Origin: CAZFLD01 sp964519835
Lineage (GTDB): Bacteria; Spirochaetota; Spirochaetia; DSM-27196; CAZFLD01
Length of the DNA: 17,000 nucleotides
NCBI GenBank assembly: GCA_964519835.1
Contig: CAZFLD010000082.1
Coordinates: 1-17,000, forward strand
Direction of reading: 5' to 3'
In this document: in pieces, positions 6,615 through 12,994 of the stretch
How the letters are laid out: each line of letters starts with the position of its first letter
Position numbering within the stretch: the stretch's first letter is position 1
Notes under the pieces: model-generated
Told to the model about the DNA's origin: nothing
The model's database searches: none
Seen by the model: only the letters and a program-made list of their open reading frames with translations
Position numbers and translations under genes: made by a program

Positions 6615-7184
6615 ATGGCCATCGTCGTTGACCGGCAGACAAGGCTCACCTACGAAGACTACATCCACTTCCCCGACGACGGACGAATCCATGAGCTTAT
6701 CGATGGAGATCACTACCTGTCCCCAGCTCCTGGAACCCGTCACCAACGGATTTCGCGTCACATTCAGTTTCAACTGTACGAGCAGCTCGAAAAGCCGGGA
6801 CTTGCGGAAGTCTTCAACGCGCCGACCGACTACCATTTGAGTCAAATCGATGTCGTTCAGCCGGACATCGCGGTAATCGATGCCGAGCGGCGTCACATCA
6901 TCTCGCCCAAAAAGGTCAACGCGGCGCCGGAGCTTGTCATCGAGATTCTCTCTGAGTCAACGAGCTCCCGCGACAAATCACTCAAGAGAGATCTCTACCA
7001 GCGCTCGGGCGTACCCGAGTACTGGATCGTCGATCCCGAGGCCAACACGGTCGAGGCCTTTTATTTAGATGCCGCCGGAACGTACACGTCACTCGGATCG
7101 TACACGGACAGTATCGAGTTCAAAACCGAGCGGCTCCATGCGACGGTCGATTTGAAGAAGGTGTGGGTGAAGGCCGGGTGTTGA
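6615..7184 (+). CDS. Uma2 family (DUF820) putative endonuclease
   Basis: A 189-residue protein of the Uma2/DUF820 family, which has a restriction-endonuclease-like PD-(D/E)XK fold. The diagnostic order is present: LTYEDYIHFPDDGRIHELID (11-30), APGTRHQRIS (38-47), DVVQPDIAVI (79-88; acidic Asp84), PELVIEILSESTSSRDKS (105-122; Glu110), LKRDLYQRSGVPEYWIVDP (123-141). The C-terminal strands (TVEAFYLDAAGTY) are as usual. The length is normal, so the gene looks intact. The family is often present in many copies in cyanobacteria and other environmental bacteria, and its biological role is not settled. It seems to be transcribed from its own leaderless promoter. Confidence 0.92.
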   Translation: MAIVVDRQTRLTYEDYIHFPDDGRIHELIDGDHYLSPAPGTRHQRISRHIQFQLYEQLEKPGLAEVFNAPTDYHLSQIDVVQPDIAVIDAERRHIISPKKVNAAPELVIEILSESTSSRDKSLKRDLYQRSGVPEYWIVDPEANTVEAFYLDAAGTYTSLGSYTDSIEFKTERLHATVDLKKVWVKAGC

Positions 7185-7210
7185 CACACGCCGCTGCTGC
7201 CGTGTAGGCT
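7181..7210 (+). promoter_or_regulatory. Strong promoter candidate for the mini-ORF
   Basis: A perfect -35 TTGACA (7181-7186), overlapping the Uma2 stop codon, lies 18 nt before TAGGCT (7205-7210). Transcripts would carry AGGAGG (7229-7234) and ATG 7239. Confidence 0.45.
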
Positions 7211-7238
7211 CCGTTCACTTTCGCATTCAGGAGGTCGG

Positions 7239-7289
7239 ATGAAACCCTTTGTAATTGGGATGCTCCTGTTCGCGAGTGTCGGTCGCTAG
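7239..7289 (+). CDS. 16-codon mini-ORF resembling a cut-off signal peptide
   Basis: ATG 7239 has a perfect AGGAGG with a 4-nt spacer and a TTGACA promoter upstream. It encodes MKPFVIGMLLFASVGR and then stops at 7287. The peptide is the start of a secretory signal sequence (one lysine followed by a hydrophobic core) with nothing to export. It may be the beginning of a deleted exported-protein gene, or a real small membrane peptide. The remainder up to the RNHCP gene (7290-7445) holds no convincing continuation in any frame. Confidence 0.4.
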   Translation: MKPFVIGMLLFASVGR

Positions 7290-7445
7290 GTTCCGCCTGA
7301 TTCGTTGACTCGAGGCGTGGCCGTTTTACGGCACTCGCTCTGAGCAATCCACTTGTCACGCCGCGGCACAGCTTCGCGGTATAGCTCCTCTGAACAGGAC
7401 ATCCATACCACCACAACTACTCGTGACAGCACCGAGGGTATCGCC

Positions 7446-7826
7446 ATGTCATCCAAGCATCGGCGAGACGATCGCTCCCGTGGATTCTCTTGCCGGCATT
7501 GCGGCCGGCACGTCGAGATGCCGCGCTACGGGACGGCGCACCGCAACCACTGTCCGTACTGCCTCCACTCTCTCTACGTCGATGACGAAACAGGCGACCG
7601 CCGCTCGGACTGTCTCGGGACAATGGCACCGATCGGCGTGTGGGTCCGGGAGGACGGCGAGTGGAGTCTGATCCACCGCTGCCTCCGCTGTGGCTTTATG
7701 CGGACCAACAGGATCGCCGGCGACGACAGCGAGGCGGCCCTCCTCTCTTTGGCGGCCCGCCCAATCGCACTCCTGCCGTTCCCGATTGGGGCGGTCGCCG
7801 GCCCACCGGGGGCGGGGTGGCGGTGA
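7446..7826 (+). CDS. RNHCP domain zinc-ribbon protein
   Basis: A 126-residue protein with the RNHCP domain. The naming motif RNHCP is at residues 33-37. FSCRHCG (14-20) supplies Cys16 and Cys19, HCPYC supplies Cys36 and Cys39, Cys56 lies in RSDCLGTMAPIGVWVR, and HRCLRCG gives Cys79 and Cys82. These predict two zinc sites. The end (RTNRIAGDDSEAALLSLAAR, then PIALLPFP) is typical of the domain, followed by a short Gly/Pro tail. Family members are small, soluble and of unknown function. The start ATG 7446 is preceded by GAGG about 8 nt upstream; an upstream in-frame ATG (7353) would add low-complexity text and is not preferred. Confidence 0.88.
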   Translation: MSSKHRRDDRSRGFSCRHCGRHVEMPRYGTAHRNHCPYCLHSLYVDDETGDRRSDCLGTMAPIGVWVREDGEWSLIHRCLRCGFMRTNRIAGDDSEAALLSLAARPIALLPFPIGAVAGPPGAGWR

Positions 7827-8025
7827 GGCGACCGTATTGCGCCGTCGGCGCCCCCGCCGGGGCGGCCTCGTTGCGGGGGCGTTGGGGGCCGGCTGTGAGG
7901 GCGGCTCCTGGCCGACCGGCGACGGTGTCCGGCGGCGCTTCGCGGCCCGCCGTCAAGTCGCTGATCCGCGGCCGCCGGCGTCCCGAGTTCCGCGGCGGTT
8001 TCCGCCCGGACTCGGCTGTCCCTGC
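7827..8025. other. Very GC-rich gene-less stretch
   Basis: About 200 nt of extreme G+C, clearly above its neighbours, lies between the RNHCP stop and the VapC stop on the other strand. It contains a short stem CGCCCC / GGGGCG with a 4-nt loop and many CGG/CCG runs. Frames through it on both strands are proline-, arginine- and glycine-rich and show no domain. It may act as a terminator between convergent genes. Confidence 0.4.
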
Positions 8026-8403
8026 CTACCAGACGATTTCTATTTCGTACGCGGCAATTTGAGGATCCCTCGTGATCAGCTTGACTCCTACCGTTTGTGC
8101 TTGTGCGACGAGCGCTCGGTCGAAGGGATCGGCATGGTGGTGGGGCAGATTGTGGACCTGAATCGCGTGATTTACTGTGAACGAGAGTGAGACAAACCGT
8201 TGTTGTAGTACGGCATCGGCGAGACCGGACAACGGCACGCCGGACAGCTTTCCGAGAGAGGTCTTTATTGCGATTTCCCACGCGGAAATAGAACTAAACA
8301 GAACCGAGTCAGGCATCTCCTTTATGATCGTGAACACCTTCTTGCTAAGCTGGTCGGGCTCTACCATCCACCAGAGGAATACGTCAGTGTCCAGCAAGTA
8401 CAT
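8026..8403 (-). CDS. vapC: VapC-family PIN-domain toxin
   Basis: A 125-residue PIN ribonuclease toxin. MYLLDTDVFLWW gives Asp5 and Asp7. SAWEIAIKTSLGKL (40-53) gives the central glutamate, Glu43. HHHADPFDRALVAQA (88-102) carries Asp92 and Asp95, and LITRDPQI gives Asp113. The acidic set is complete, so the nuclease should be active. The start is ATG 8403, overlapping the antitoxin stop as TGATG, the usual translational coupling. A TTG one codon upstream is less likely. Family members cleave specific tRNAs or rRNA. The only visible antitoxin partner is the upstream frame, which looks damaged at its N-terminus. Confidence 0.9.
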   Translation of the reverse strand: MYLLDTDVFLWWMVEPDQLSKKVFTIIKEMPDSVLFSSISAWEIAIKTSLGKLSGVPLSGLADAVLQQRFVSLSFTVNHAIQVHNLPHHHADPFDRALVAQAQTVGVKLITRDPQIAAYEIEIVW

Positions 8404-8648
8404 CAATCGCTTTGACCTGCGAAGAGCTTCTCGATCTCCGGCATCGGAGCGTCGAAGTCTGGTGCTATTGTGACCTGTTCACGCCATGTGCCGGGACCCG
8501 GGCTCTTGTCGCCGGGGGCGAGTGGAACAATCTTCGCCACCGGACAGCCGGCGCGGGACCAGGCATGTGTTCTTCGCCGGCCGGCGGACCGATGTGAGTA
8601 GCAGCGGCCGAACGCCACGGAGCGAAGATCTGCGGGATGAGCGCACAA
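8403..8648 (-). CDS. Phd/YefM-like antitoxin, N-terminal half apparently frameshifted
   Basis: The C-terminal half is convincing: SRAGCPVAKIVPLAP (about 31-45) is the conserved RAGxPVAxIVPL turn of Phd/YefM antitoxins, and APDFDAPMPEIEKLF is a normal toxin-binding tail ending one base into vapC. The N-terminal half is not. In this frame it is cysteine- and histidine-rich (ADLRSVAFGRCYSHRS) and lacks the EAKTHLSRLL DNA-binding and dimerisation helix. Fragments of the expected text lie in the other frames: LLLTSV in one (near 8595) and AGEEH in another (near 8572). Two small indels within about 40 bp would restore a normal antitoxin. It may therefore fail to bind DNA while perhaps still binding the toxin. 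Confidence 0.6.
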   Translation of the reverse strand: MCAHPADLRSVAFGRCYSHRSAGRRRTHAWSRAGCPVAKIVPLAPGDKSPGPGTWREQVTIAPDFDAPMPEIEKLFAGQSD

Positions 8649-8659
8649 CCGAGTCCGTG

Positions 8660-9037
8660 ATGATTCTGAGTCCGTGTGGGTAGTCGCGTTCGGCCGGGCC
8701 GGGGGAGGCCGAAAAGCTGATAGATGACGATAGAAACATCATCACCCTAAGTGACATATCGGTGCTCGAGATTGCACTCAAGTACGGGAGGGGTGAACTT
8801 CGGCTACCCGATCTGCCGAAGTTCTGTGTTGACGAGCAGGCGCGCCGGTGATCGGTCGCGTGGCTCTCGCTGACGCGGAGGGACATCTACCGGGAAACTG
8901 AGCTGTCGCGGTTTCACGCGGACCTGTTTGATCGACTCCTGGTGGCCGGCGCGTGGCGTTGTCACGAGCGGGGCTCCTTGGGCCGCCCACGTACTTTTGC
9001 CCACCACAGTTTAGGCAAGCTCGACCTTGTTCGATGA
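8660..9037 (+). pseudogene. VapC-like PIN toxin pseudogene with in-frame stops
   Basis: One plus-strand frame from ATG 8660 contains clear VapC text broken by TAG at 8681 and TGA at 8849. After a damaged start (MILSPCG, stop) it reads GEAEKLIDDDRNIITLSDIS, then VLEIALKYGRGELRLPDLPK with the expected glutamate. After the second stop it reads WLSLTRRDIYRETELSRFHA and DLFDRLLVAGA, the family's HxDPFDRLLVA motif. The last part is worn and ends at 9035. The protein cannot be made. It is divergent from the VapC pair to its left and distinct in sequence, so it is a separate toxin, with no antitoxin left beside it. Confidence 0.75.
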
Positions 9038-9066
9038 GCATGTATGCCCACGATTCCGGGTGGTTG

Positions 9067-9093
9067 AAATCCGCATCGTCGGCGTACGGATTT
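9067..9093 (-). terminator. Possible hairpin after the FitB-like gene
   Basis: AAATCCG and CGGATTT form a perfect 7-bp stem around a 13-nt loop, 26 nt beyond the toxin stop. No long T run follows, so termination is only suggested. The region 9038-9118 holds nothing else recognisable. Confidence 0.3.
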
Positions 9094-9118
9094 TGGTCAA
9101 CTGGTGATCCGATCGCCC

Positions 9119-9589
9119 TCACAGCTCCTGCATCGCGTCCATCGCGTGGGCCGGTGTAAGCACCGACACACGGCACAGCCCATCATAGTCGACCGTGTTG
9201 GCGGTGATGATGGCACCGACATGATGATGGTGCGCCGCGGCGACGATGTTGGCGTCGTGAATCCTTTTGCCCTGCACGGAGTGCTCCGCCACGAGTCTCG
9301 TGAGCTCTGAAGAGACTTCGCGAGTCTCGGGGAGTAGGTGGACGCGGGTTCGAAACTCGTTGGTGTTCCGCACCGCCTGAGCCGGGCTGAGTCCAAGCCC
9401 GTTCGCCTCAATCGATCTGGTAGCTACTACAAGATACTCGCGCAGAACCTGACCGGTGACGACGAAATGCACGCCCGAGTCTGCGGCTCTCCGGAGCAAC
9501 TCCAGACAGGACGCATGTTCCAATCGTGCTCGATCAGTGGCGCTCAGCAGCACGTTTGTGTCAAGCAGGAGCGTACTACCGCGCGTCAT
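9119..9589 (-). CDS. PIN-domain toxin of a FitAB-like module
   Basis: A 156-residue PIN-domain protein. STLLLDTNVLLSATDR gives Asp10, VLREYLVVATR gives Glu51, GKRIHDANIVAAA gives Asp112, and ANTVDY gives Asp134, so the acidic centre is complete. It is longer than, and different from, the VapC at 8026; the HDANIVAAA form is typical of another PIN subgroup. The start is ATG 9589, inside the antitoxin gene; the two overlap by 14 bp and are translationally coupled. A longer frame to 9784 is antisense-like arginine-rich text and is rejected. It should act as an endoribonuclease held inactive by the neighbouring antitoxin. Confidence 0.88.
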   Translation of the reverse strand: MTRGSTLLLDTNVLLSATDRARLEHASCLELLRRAADSGVHFVVTGQVLREYLVVATRSIEANGLGLSPAQAVRNTNEFRTRVHLLPETREVSSELTRLVAEHSVQGKRIHDANIVAAAHHHHVGAIITANTVDYDGLCRVSVLTPAHAMDAMQEL

Positions 9590-9803
9590 CACCGTAGATC
9601 TCGGCGCGTGACCAAGGCTTCGCGCGGCCGGTATCCACCGTGACCAGGTCCACCGGCGCCGCTCGTTCCTCCGGTGCGTAGCGCGCCGCCTCCTCGAGTA
9701 TGGCGCGTACCTCTCCCTGGACGGACCGATGATGCAGCCTGGCAAGGCGCTGCAAACGCTCGAGCACGCGCTCGTCCACATCACGAATATGGAGCGATTT
9801 CAT
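9576..9803 (-). CDS. FitA-like ribbon-helix-helix antitoxin
   Basis: A 75-residue protein. MKSLHIRDVDERVLERLQRL is a ribbon-helix-helix strand and first helix, followed by ARLHHRSVQGEVRAILEEA, the second helix found in FitA-type antitoxins. The C-terminal tail, VDTGRAKPWSRAEIYGDDAR, is the toxin-binding segment. It should repress its own promoter as a dimer or tetramer with the toxin. The ATG at 9803 has no Shine-Dalgarno site; a -10 box ends 6 nt upstream. It starts 15 nt after the stop of lipoprotein A, on the same strand, yet has its own promoter. Confidence 0.88.
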   Translation of the reverse strand: MKSLHIRDVDERVLERLQRLARLHHRSVQGEVRAILEEAARYAPEERAAPVDLVTVDTGRAKPWSRAEIYGDDAR

Positions 9804-9808
9804 AGCGA

Positions 9809-9838
9809 TAGCATAATGCTACCACTGGACCGCGTCAA
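9809..9838 (-). promoter_or_regulatory. FitAB-like promoter with palindromic operator
   Basis: On the minus strand TTGACG (9838-9833), a 17-nt spacer, TATGCT (9815-9810), 6 nt, then ATG 9803. A perfect 13-bp palindrome, TAGCAT-A-ATGCTA (9809-9821), covers the -10 box, ideal for autorepression by the ribbon-helix-helix antitoxin. It also covers the stop codon of lipoprotein A. Confidence 0.65.
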
Positions 9839-11462
9839 CGCGGACCGTCGTCGAACGCGATGTCGGAGCGACCGCGAGCGTGACAGCGAGCGCGGTAACA
9901 ATGCCGGCGGTCGCGCCGGTCGCGGATCGCGCGCCGGTGGCAGCCGGAGCGTTCAGTTCGCAGAGAAATCGTCCAGATGCCTCAGCGTCGGCGTGTTCAG
10001 AACTGGAACGCGAACTGGTGTAGATGCCCGCAACGTCCGTTCGGATCACCACCGCGGACAGCTCGAGCTCTCCGCCCGGGGAGGGCGGGAAGTAGATGGG
10101 AGTGGAGACGGTCGCAGGAGTGCCGACTACCGAGTCCACGATCGTGATCTCCGTTGTGTCTGCCTTGAGGTCGAGCTGCCAACCGGTATTGAACAGGGGC
10201 AGGGTATCCGTCACGTCCTGGACGATTTCGTAGGAGTCCTGCACCGGGTCGTAATAGGTCCAGCGGATCTCCACCGTTTCGACGAGTCCGTTGTCCGCCA
10301 CCAGGAGCCGAACCTCGGGGACGTAGTACTGCAGCCGCCCCTCTTGATTGAAGTACGAGGCGAGGGCAAAGTCGTAGGCCGCCACCGGTTCTCCCGCTAT
10401 CGAGACCGGCCAAACACCCTGTGGTGGCGTACCGCTCAGCACAAAGCGAAGACTTGTGGGATCCGGAGCGCTCTGGTCTTCATCCGCGACTGTGATGGGA
10501 TCACCCGGTCCGGCTGTGCCGGTCTCGAGGCCGTCGACGGTCTCCGGAGGAACGATCGCCAAATCGATCGTCCGGTTTTCGAGCTGCTGCGCGAGATCCG
10601 GAAAGCCTTCGGCGATGCTGACGATGAGCTCATACGATGGAGTGGCGAGCGTCTCGAAATCCGCACCTCCTGTCCACGCGTCCTGCACAAGGTTCCCGTC
10701 ACCGTTGAGGTTGTTCGCAAACTCCAGAATTGGCGGGCCATCCCGATTCAGGTATGTGTTCTGGCTGTTCAGGAAGAAGTTGTCGCGTTGCGCCTGAAAA
10801 AGCACCGCCGCCTGATCCGCTCCAAGCGCCTCGTACAGCTCGTTTTGATCACTCGCGGCAACGATGCTTTGCTCGGCCCCGCCGTCTCCACTCATAGTCC
10901 CAAGGTCCAACGTCGCACCCTGTACGGCTCCACCCAGGGGCCAGCCGGCACTCGACTCGTCGGCCCCGGCCGGCAACTCGATAAAACCGATCAGGTGCTC
11001 CACGCCGACTCCCAGCGACTCATCGTAGGCGAGCATAACGTAGTCGCCGGAGGCGCCGTCGGGCGCAGCCGCGGTATCGACGTCGACGGTGAAACCACCC
11101 TCGGGTTGGACCTCGGTCGTGGTGACCGCTCCCGGGTCGTCCAGGTTACTCGAACTCAGGCCCGCGAGAATCGCGCAAATGCTCGCGCTCTGGGAGATGA
11201 GGGATCGTGGGTTGAGGGAACCTCCGGGTTCGCGGCTCGTAGCGGCATCGGCGGTCTGTTCCGTCGCGCGGGCCTCGACGACGGTCTCCGCCGGGACCAA
11301 GTTGTCGAAGGCGCCTTGGAGCCGGACCGCTCCTACCGGCACTTGCGGCTCAGTGGGGGTGCCGTTGGGGTCGCAGGCGGTTACGAGCAGCAGCACGGCC
11401 GAGATGATGGTCATGGGAAGTACGAGATGGACCAGTTGAGACAATCGGCAATTTGCGTGCAT
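9819..11462 (-). CDS. Lipoprotein A of the tandem array, C-terminus probably frameshifted
   Basis: A 547-residue predicted lipoprotein. The signal peptide has a hydrophobic core (IISAVLLLVTAC) with Cys30 as the lipidation site. The head (30-228; positions 10779-11375) holds the family motifs VRLQGAFDNLVPAET, RSLISQSASI, SGDYVMLAYDESLGVGVE, PAGADESSAGWPLGG and ELYEALGADQAAVLFQAQRDN. The body is unlike the paralogs except for GTPPQGVWPVSIAGEP, AAYDF and YYVPEVRL. Paralogs end soon after their last beta strand. Here about 60 extra residues (ADAEASGRFLCELNAPA onward) follow. Another frame near 10015 reads HQFAFQF and stops at 9997, like the paralogs' ends, so a one-base change probably removed the true stop. 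GGGGAG precedes ATG 11462 by 4 nt. The family is not named here; it is likely surface or periplasm-facing. Confidence 0.82.
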   Translation of the reverse strand: MHANCRLSQLVHLVLPMTIISAVLLLVTACDPNGTPTEPQVPVGAVRLQGAFDNLVPAETVVEARATEQTADAATSREPGGSLNPRSLISQSASICAILAGLSSSNLDDPGAVTTTEVQPEGGFTVDVDTAAAPDGASGDYVMLAYDESLGVGVEHLIGFIELPAGADESSAGWPLGGAVQGATLDLGTMSGDGGAEQSIVAASDQNELYEALGADQAAVLFQAQRDNFFLNSQNTYLNRDGPPILEFANNLNGDGNLVQDAWTGGADFETLATPSYELIVSIAEGFPDLAQQLENRTIDLAIVPPETVDGLETGTAGPGDPITVADEDQSAPDPTSLRFVLSGTPPQGVWPVSIAGEPVAAYDFALASYFNQEGRLQYYVPEVRLLVADNGLVETVEIRWTYYDPVQDSYEIVQDVTDTLPLFNTGWQLDLKADTTEITIVDSVVGTPATVSTPIYFPPSPGGELELSAVVIRTDVAGIYTSSRSSSEHADAEASGRFLCELNAPAATGARSATGATAGIVTALAVTLAVAPTSRSTTVRVDAVQW

Positions 11463-11540
11463 TCTTCTCCCCGCAATACTGCACTACAGGCTGCACTGCC
11501 GGTAGCGGAGTTTGCGCGGTCCGATGTTGAATGGCCACAC

Positions 11541-12974
11541 CTAGGGTTCCTCCAAGTACAGGTCGGTCAGAATGACGACTCCGCCGATCGTGTATCCGAC
11601 TGATGCCCCCACGAGCTCATTTGAGCCGTCGGACTGCGCAGCCGTCGGAGTGTAAAACTCCGGCACGACGGCAACGGGCTCACCTACGATCAAATCAATT
11701 TCTTCTTCCAAAACGCCAAACGACCGCAAAGTGAATGAGAATCCTTCTGCGAAGGGAAGATCCTCGGACGATTCGACGTCTACAACTCTGTATTCGCCCG
11801 ATGCGTTGTCGAAGGCGTACCACCGAAGGGTGATCGTCTCGATTCGTCCGGAGGTCTCGTTCGCCTCAATGAATAGCGCAGGCACATATGCAAGCAGATC
11901 CCCGTTTTCGTCTATTGGGAGGGTGAGCCCCCAGTCGTAAGCGGCAATCTGCTGATCATCGAGGTACACGTCCCAAATTCCGGAAATATACTCTAGATCG
12001 ATTACGAGGCTAAAAGCGGGGTTATCGTCGGGGAAATCTAACTCTTCAAACGTTATCGTATTGGTCGGTGTCGCACCGTCGACCCGCGGCGTCACTTCGG
12101 AGGGAGCCGTGATCTCAAATGGCCGACTGCCGTCGCGAATACCCTCGAACAGGCTTCGTTCGATGTTCTGGAACATGATCGTTACATTCGGCGCATCAAG
12201 CCGGCTGAGGGTTGACTGATCCTCCCATGCGTTCACGGGGACGTTCTCACGTGGCAGAGTATGGATGTACAGAACTCCGAATGGGACGTCCGGGTTCAAA
12301 AAGTCATTCTGCGCTTGCTTCAGGAAATTGTCCCGCTGCGCCTGAAATAACACCGCAGCTTGATCCGCCCCCAACAACTCGTACAGTTCGTTCTGATCGC
12401 TCGAGGCAACAATGCTCTGCTCGACCCCGCCGTCCCCGCCCATAATCCCCAGGTCCACCGTCGTGCCTTGTGTCGTCCCACCCAAGGGCCAGCCGGCGCT
12501 CGACTCGTCGGCACCCGCCGGCAGCTCGATAAAGCCGATAAGCTGCTCAACCCCGACTCCCAGCGACTCGTCGTAGGCAAGCATCACGTAATCGCCGGAG
12601 GCGCCGTCGGGCGCAGCCGCGGTGGGTACGTCGAGGGCAAAGCTGCCTTCCTCGCTCACCTCGGTGGTGGTTACGACACCGGGCTCGTCTAAATTGCCCG
12701 TATTCGCGCCTGCGAGGATCGCACTGATACTTGCACTTTGGGAGATGAGGGAGCGGGGATTGAGGGCACCGGGCAGAAGGGCACGGCTGCCGTTTCGCTC
12801 CGACGCACGAGCTTCGACGATGGTCTCTGCGGGCACCAGGTTATCGAAAGCGCCCTGAAGCCGAACGGTACCAAGCGGGATGCCGTTGGGGTCGCAGGCG
12901 GCCAGGAGCAGGGCGGTAATCGCGATCACCGCCGGCACTGTCAAGCAGGATCTGCCGTTTCGTCTACACTGCAT
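11541..12974 (-). CDS. Lipoprotein B of the tandem array
   Basis: A 477-residue predicted lipoprotein. The start is ATG 12974, behind a strong GGGAGG four bases upstream; an upstream ATG at 12998 overlaps the stop of copy C and lacks such a site. The signal peptide VPAVIAITALLLAAC gives Cys27. The head (27-216; 12327-12896) is nearly the same as in A and E (APDGASGDYVMLAYDESLGV), but the second motif is shorter: it lacks the TPTEPQ segment after CDPNG. The body diverges, with PFEITAPSEVTPR, SGIWDVYLDDQQIAAYDWGL, AYVPALFIEANE and ETITLRWYAFDNASGEYRVV marking a shared beta-sandwich-like plan. It ends VILTDLYLEEP. Stop-to-start distances are 20 nt from C and 78 nt to A, so it is probably co-transcribed with them. 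Function unknown. Confidence 0.88.
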   Translation of the reverse strand: MQCRRNGRSCLTVPAVIAITALLLAACDPNGIPLGTVRLQGAFDNLVPAETIVEARASERNGSRALLPGALNPRSLISQSASISAILAGANTGNLDEPGVVTTTEVSEEGSFALDVPTAAAPDGASGDYVMLAYDESLGVGVEQLIGFIELPAGADESSAGWPLGGTTQGTTVDLGIMGGDGGVEQSIVASSDQNELYELLGADQAAVLFQAQRDNFLKQAQNDFLNPDVPFGVLYIHTLPRENVPVNAWEDQSTLSRLDAPNVTIMFQNIERSLFEGIRDGSRPFEITAPSEVTPRVDGATPTNTITFEELDFPDDNPAFSLVIDLEYISGIWDVYLDDQQIAAYDWGLTLPIDENGDLLAYVPALFIEANETSGRIETITLRWYAFDNASGEYRVVDVESSEDLPFAEGFSFTLRSFGVLEEEIDLIVGEPVAVVPEFYTPTAAQSDGSNELVGASVGYTIGGVVILTDLYLEEP

Positions 12975-12994
12975 CGGTCCTCCCTTGCGACTCG

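Noticed and set aside
7574..8281. Long overlapping frames on both strands through the GC-rich stretch (7574-8281, 7640-8062, 7690-8190)
   Set aside because: All are proline-, arginine- and glycine-rich shadows of the RNHCP and VapC genes and of the GC-rich spacer.
8778..9176. Minus-strand frame with the cysteine-containing text ACLNCGGQKYVG
   Set aside because: It overlaps the toxin pseudogene and the end of the FitB-like gene, its flanks are low-complexity, and I recognise no domain. Only the middle looks natural, which is too little to support a gene.
11463..11540. Direct repeat GTGCAG in the gap between lipoproteins B and A as a possible regulator site
   Set aside because: Only six bases are repeated twice; this is expected by chance and has no supporting promoter elements.
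9729..11603. A 624-codon open frame on the plus strand across lipoprotein A
   Set aside because: It is antisense to lipoprotein A, which has a signal peptide, a ribosome binding site and paralogs. The plus frame is arginine- and glycine-rich with no domain, as expected from GC-rich shadow frames, and the other copies have no equally long counterpart.
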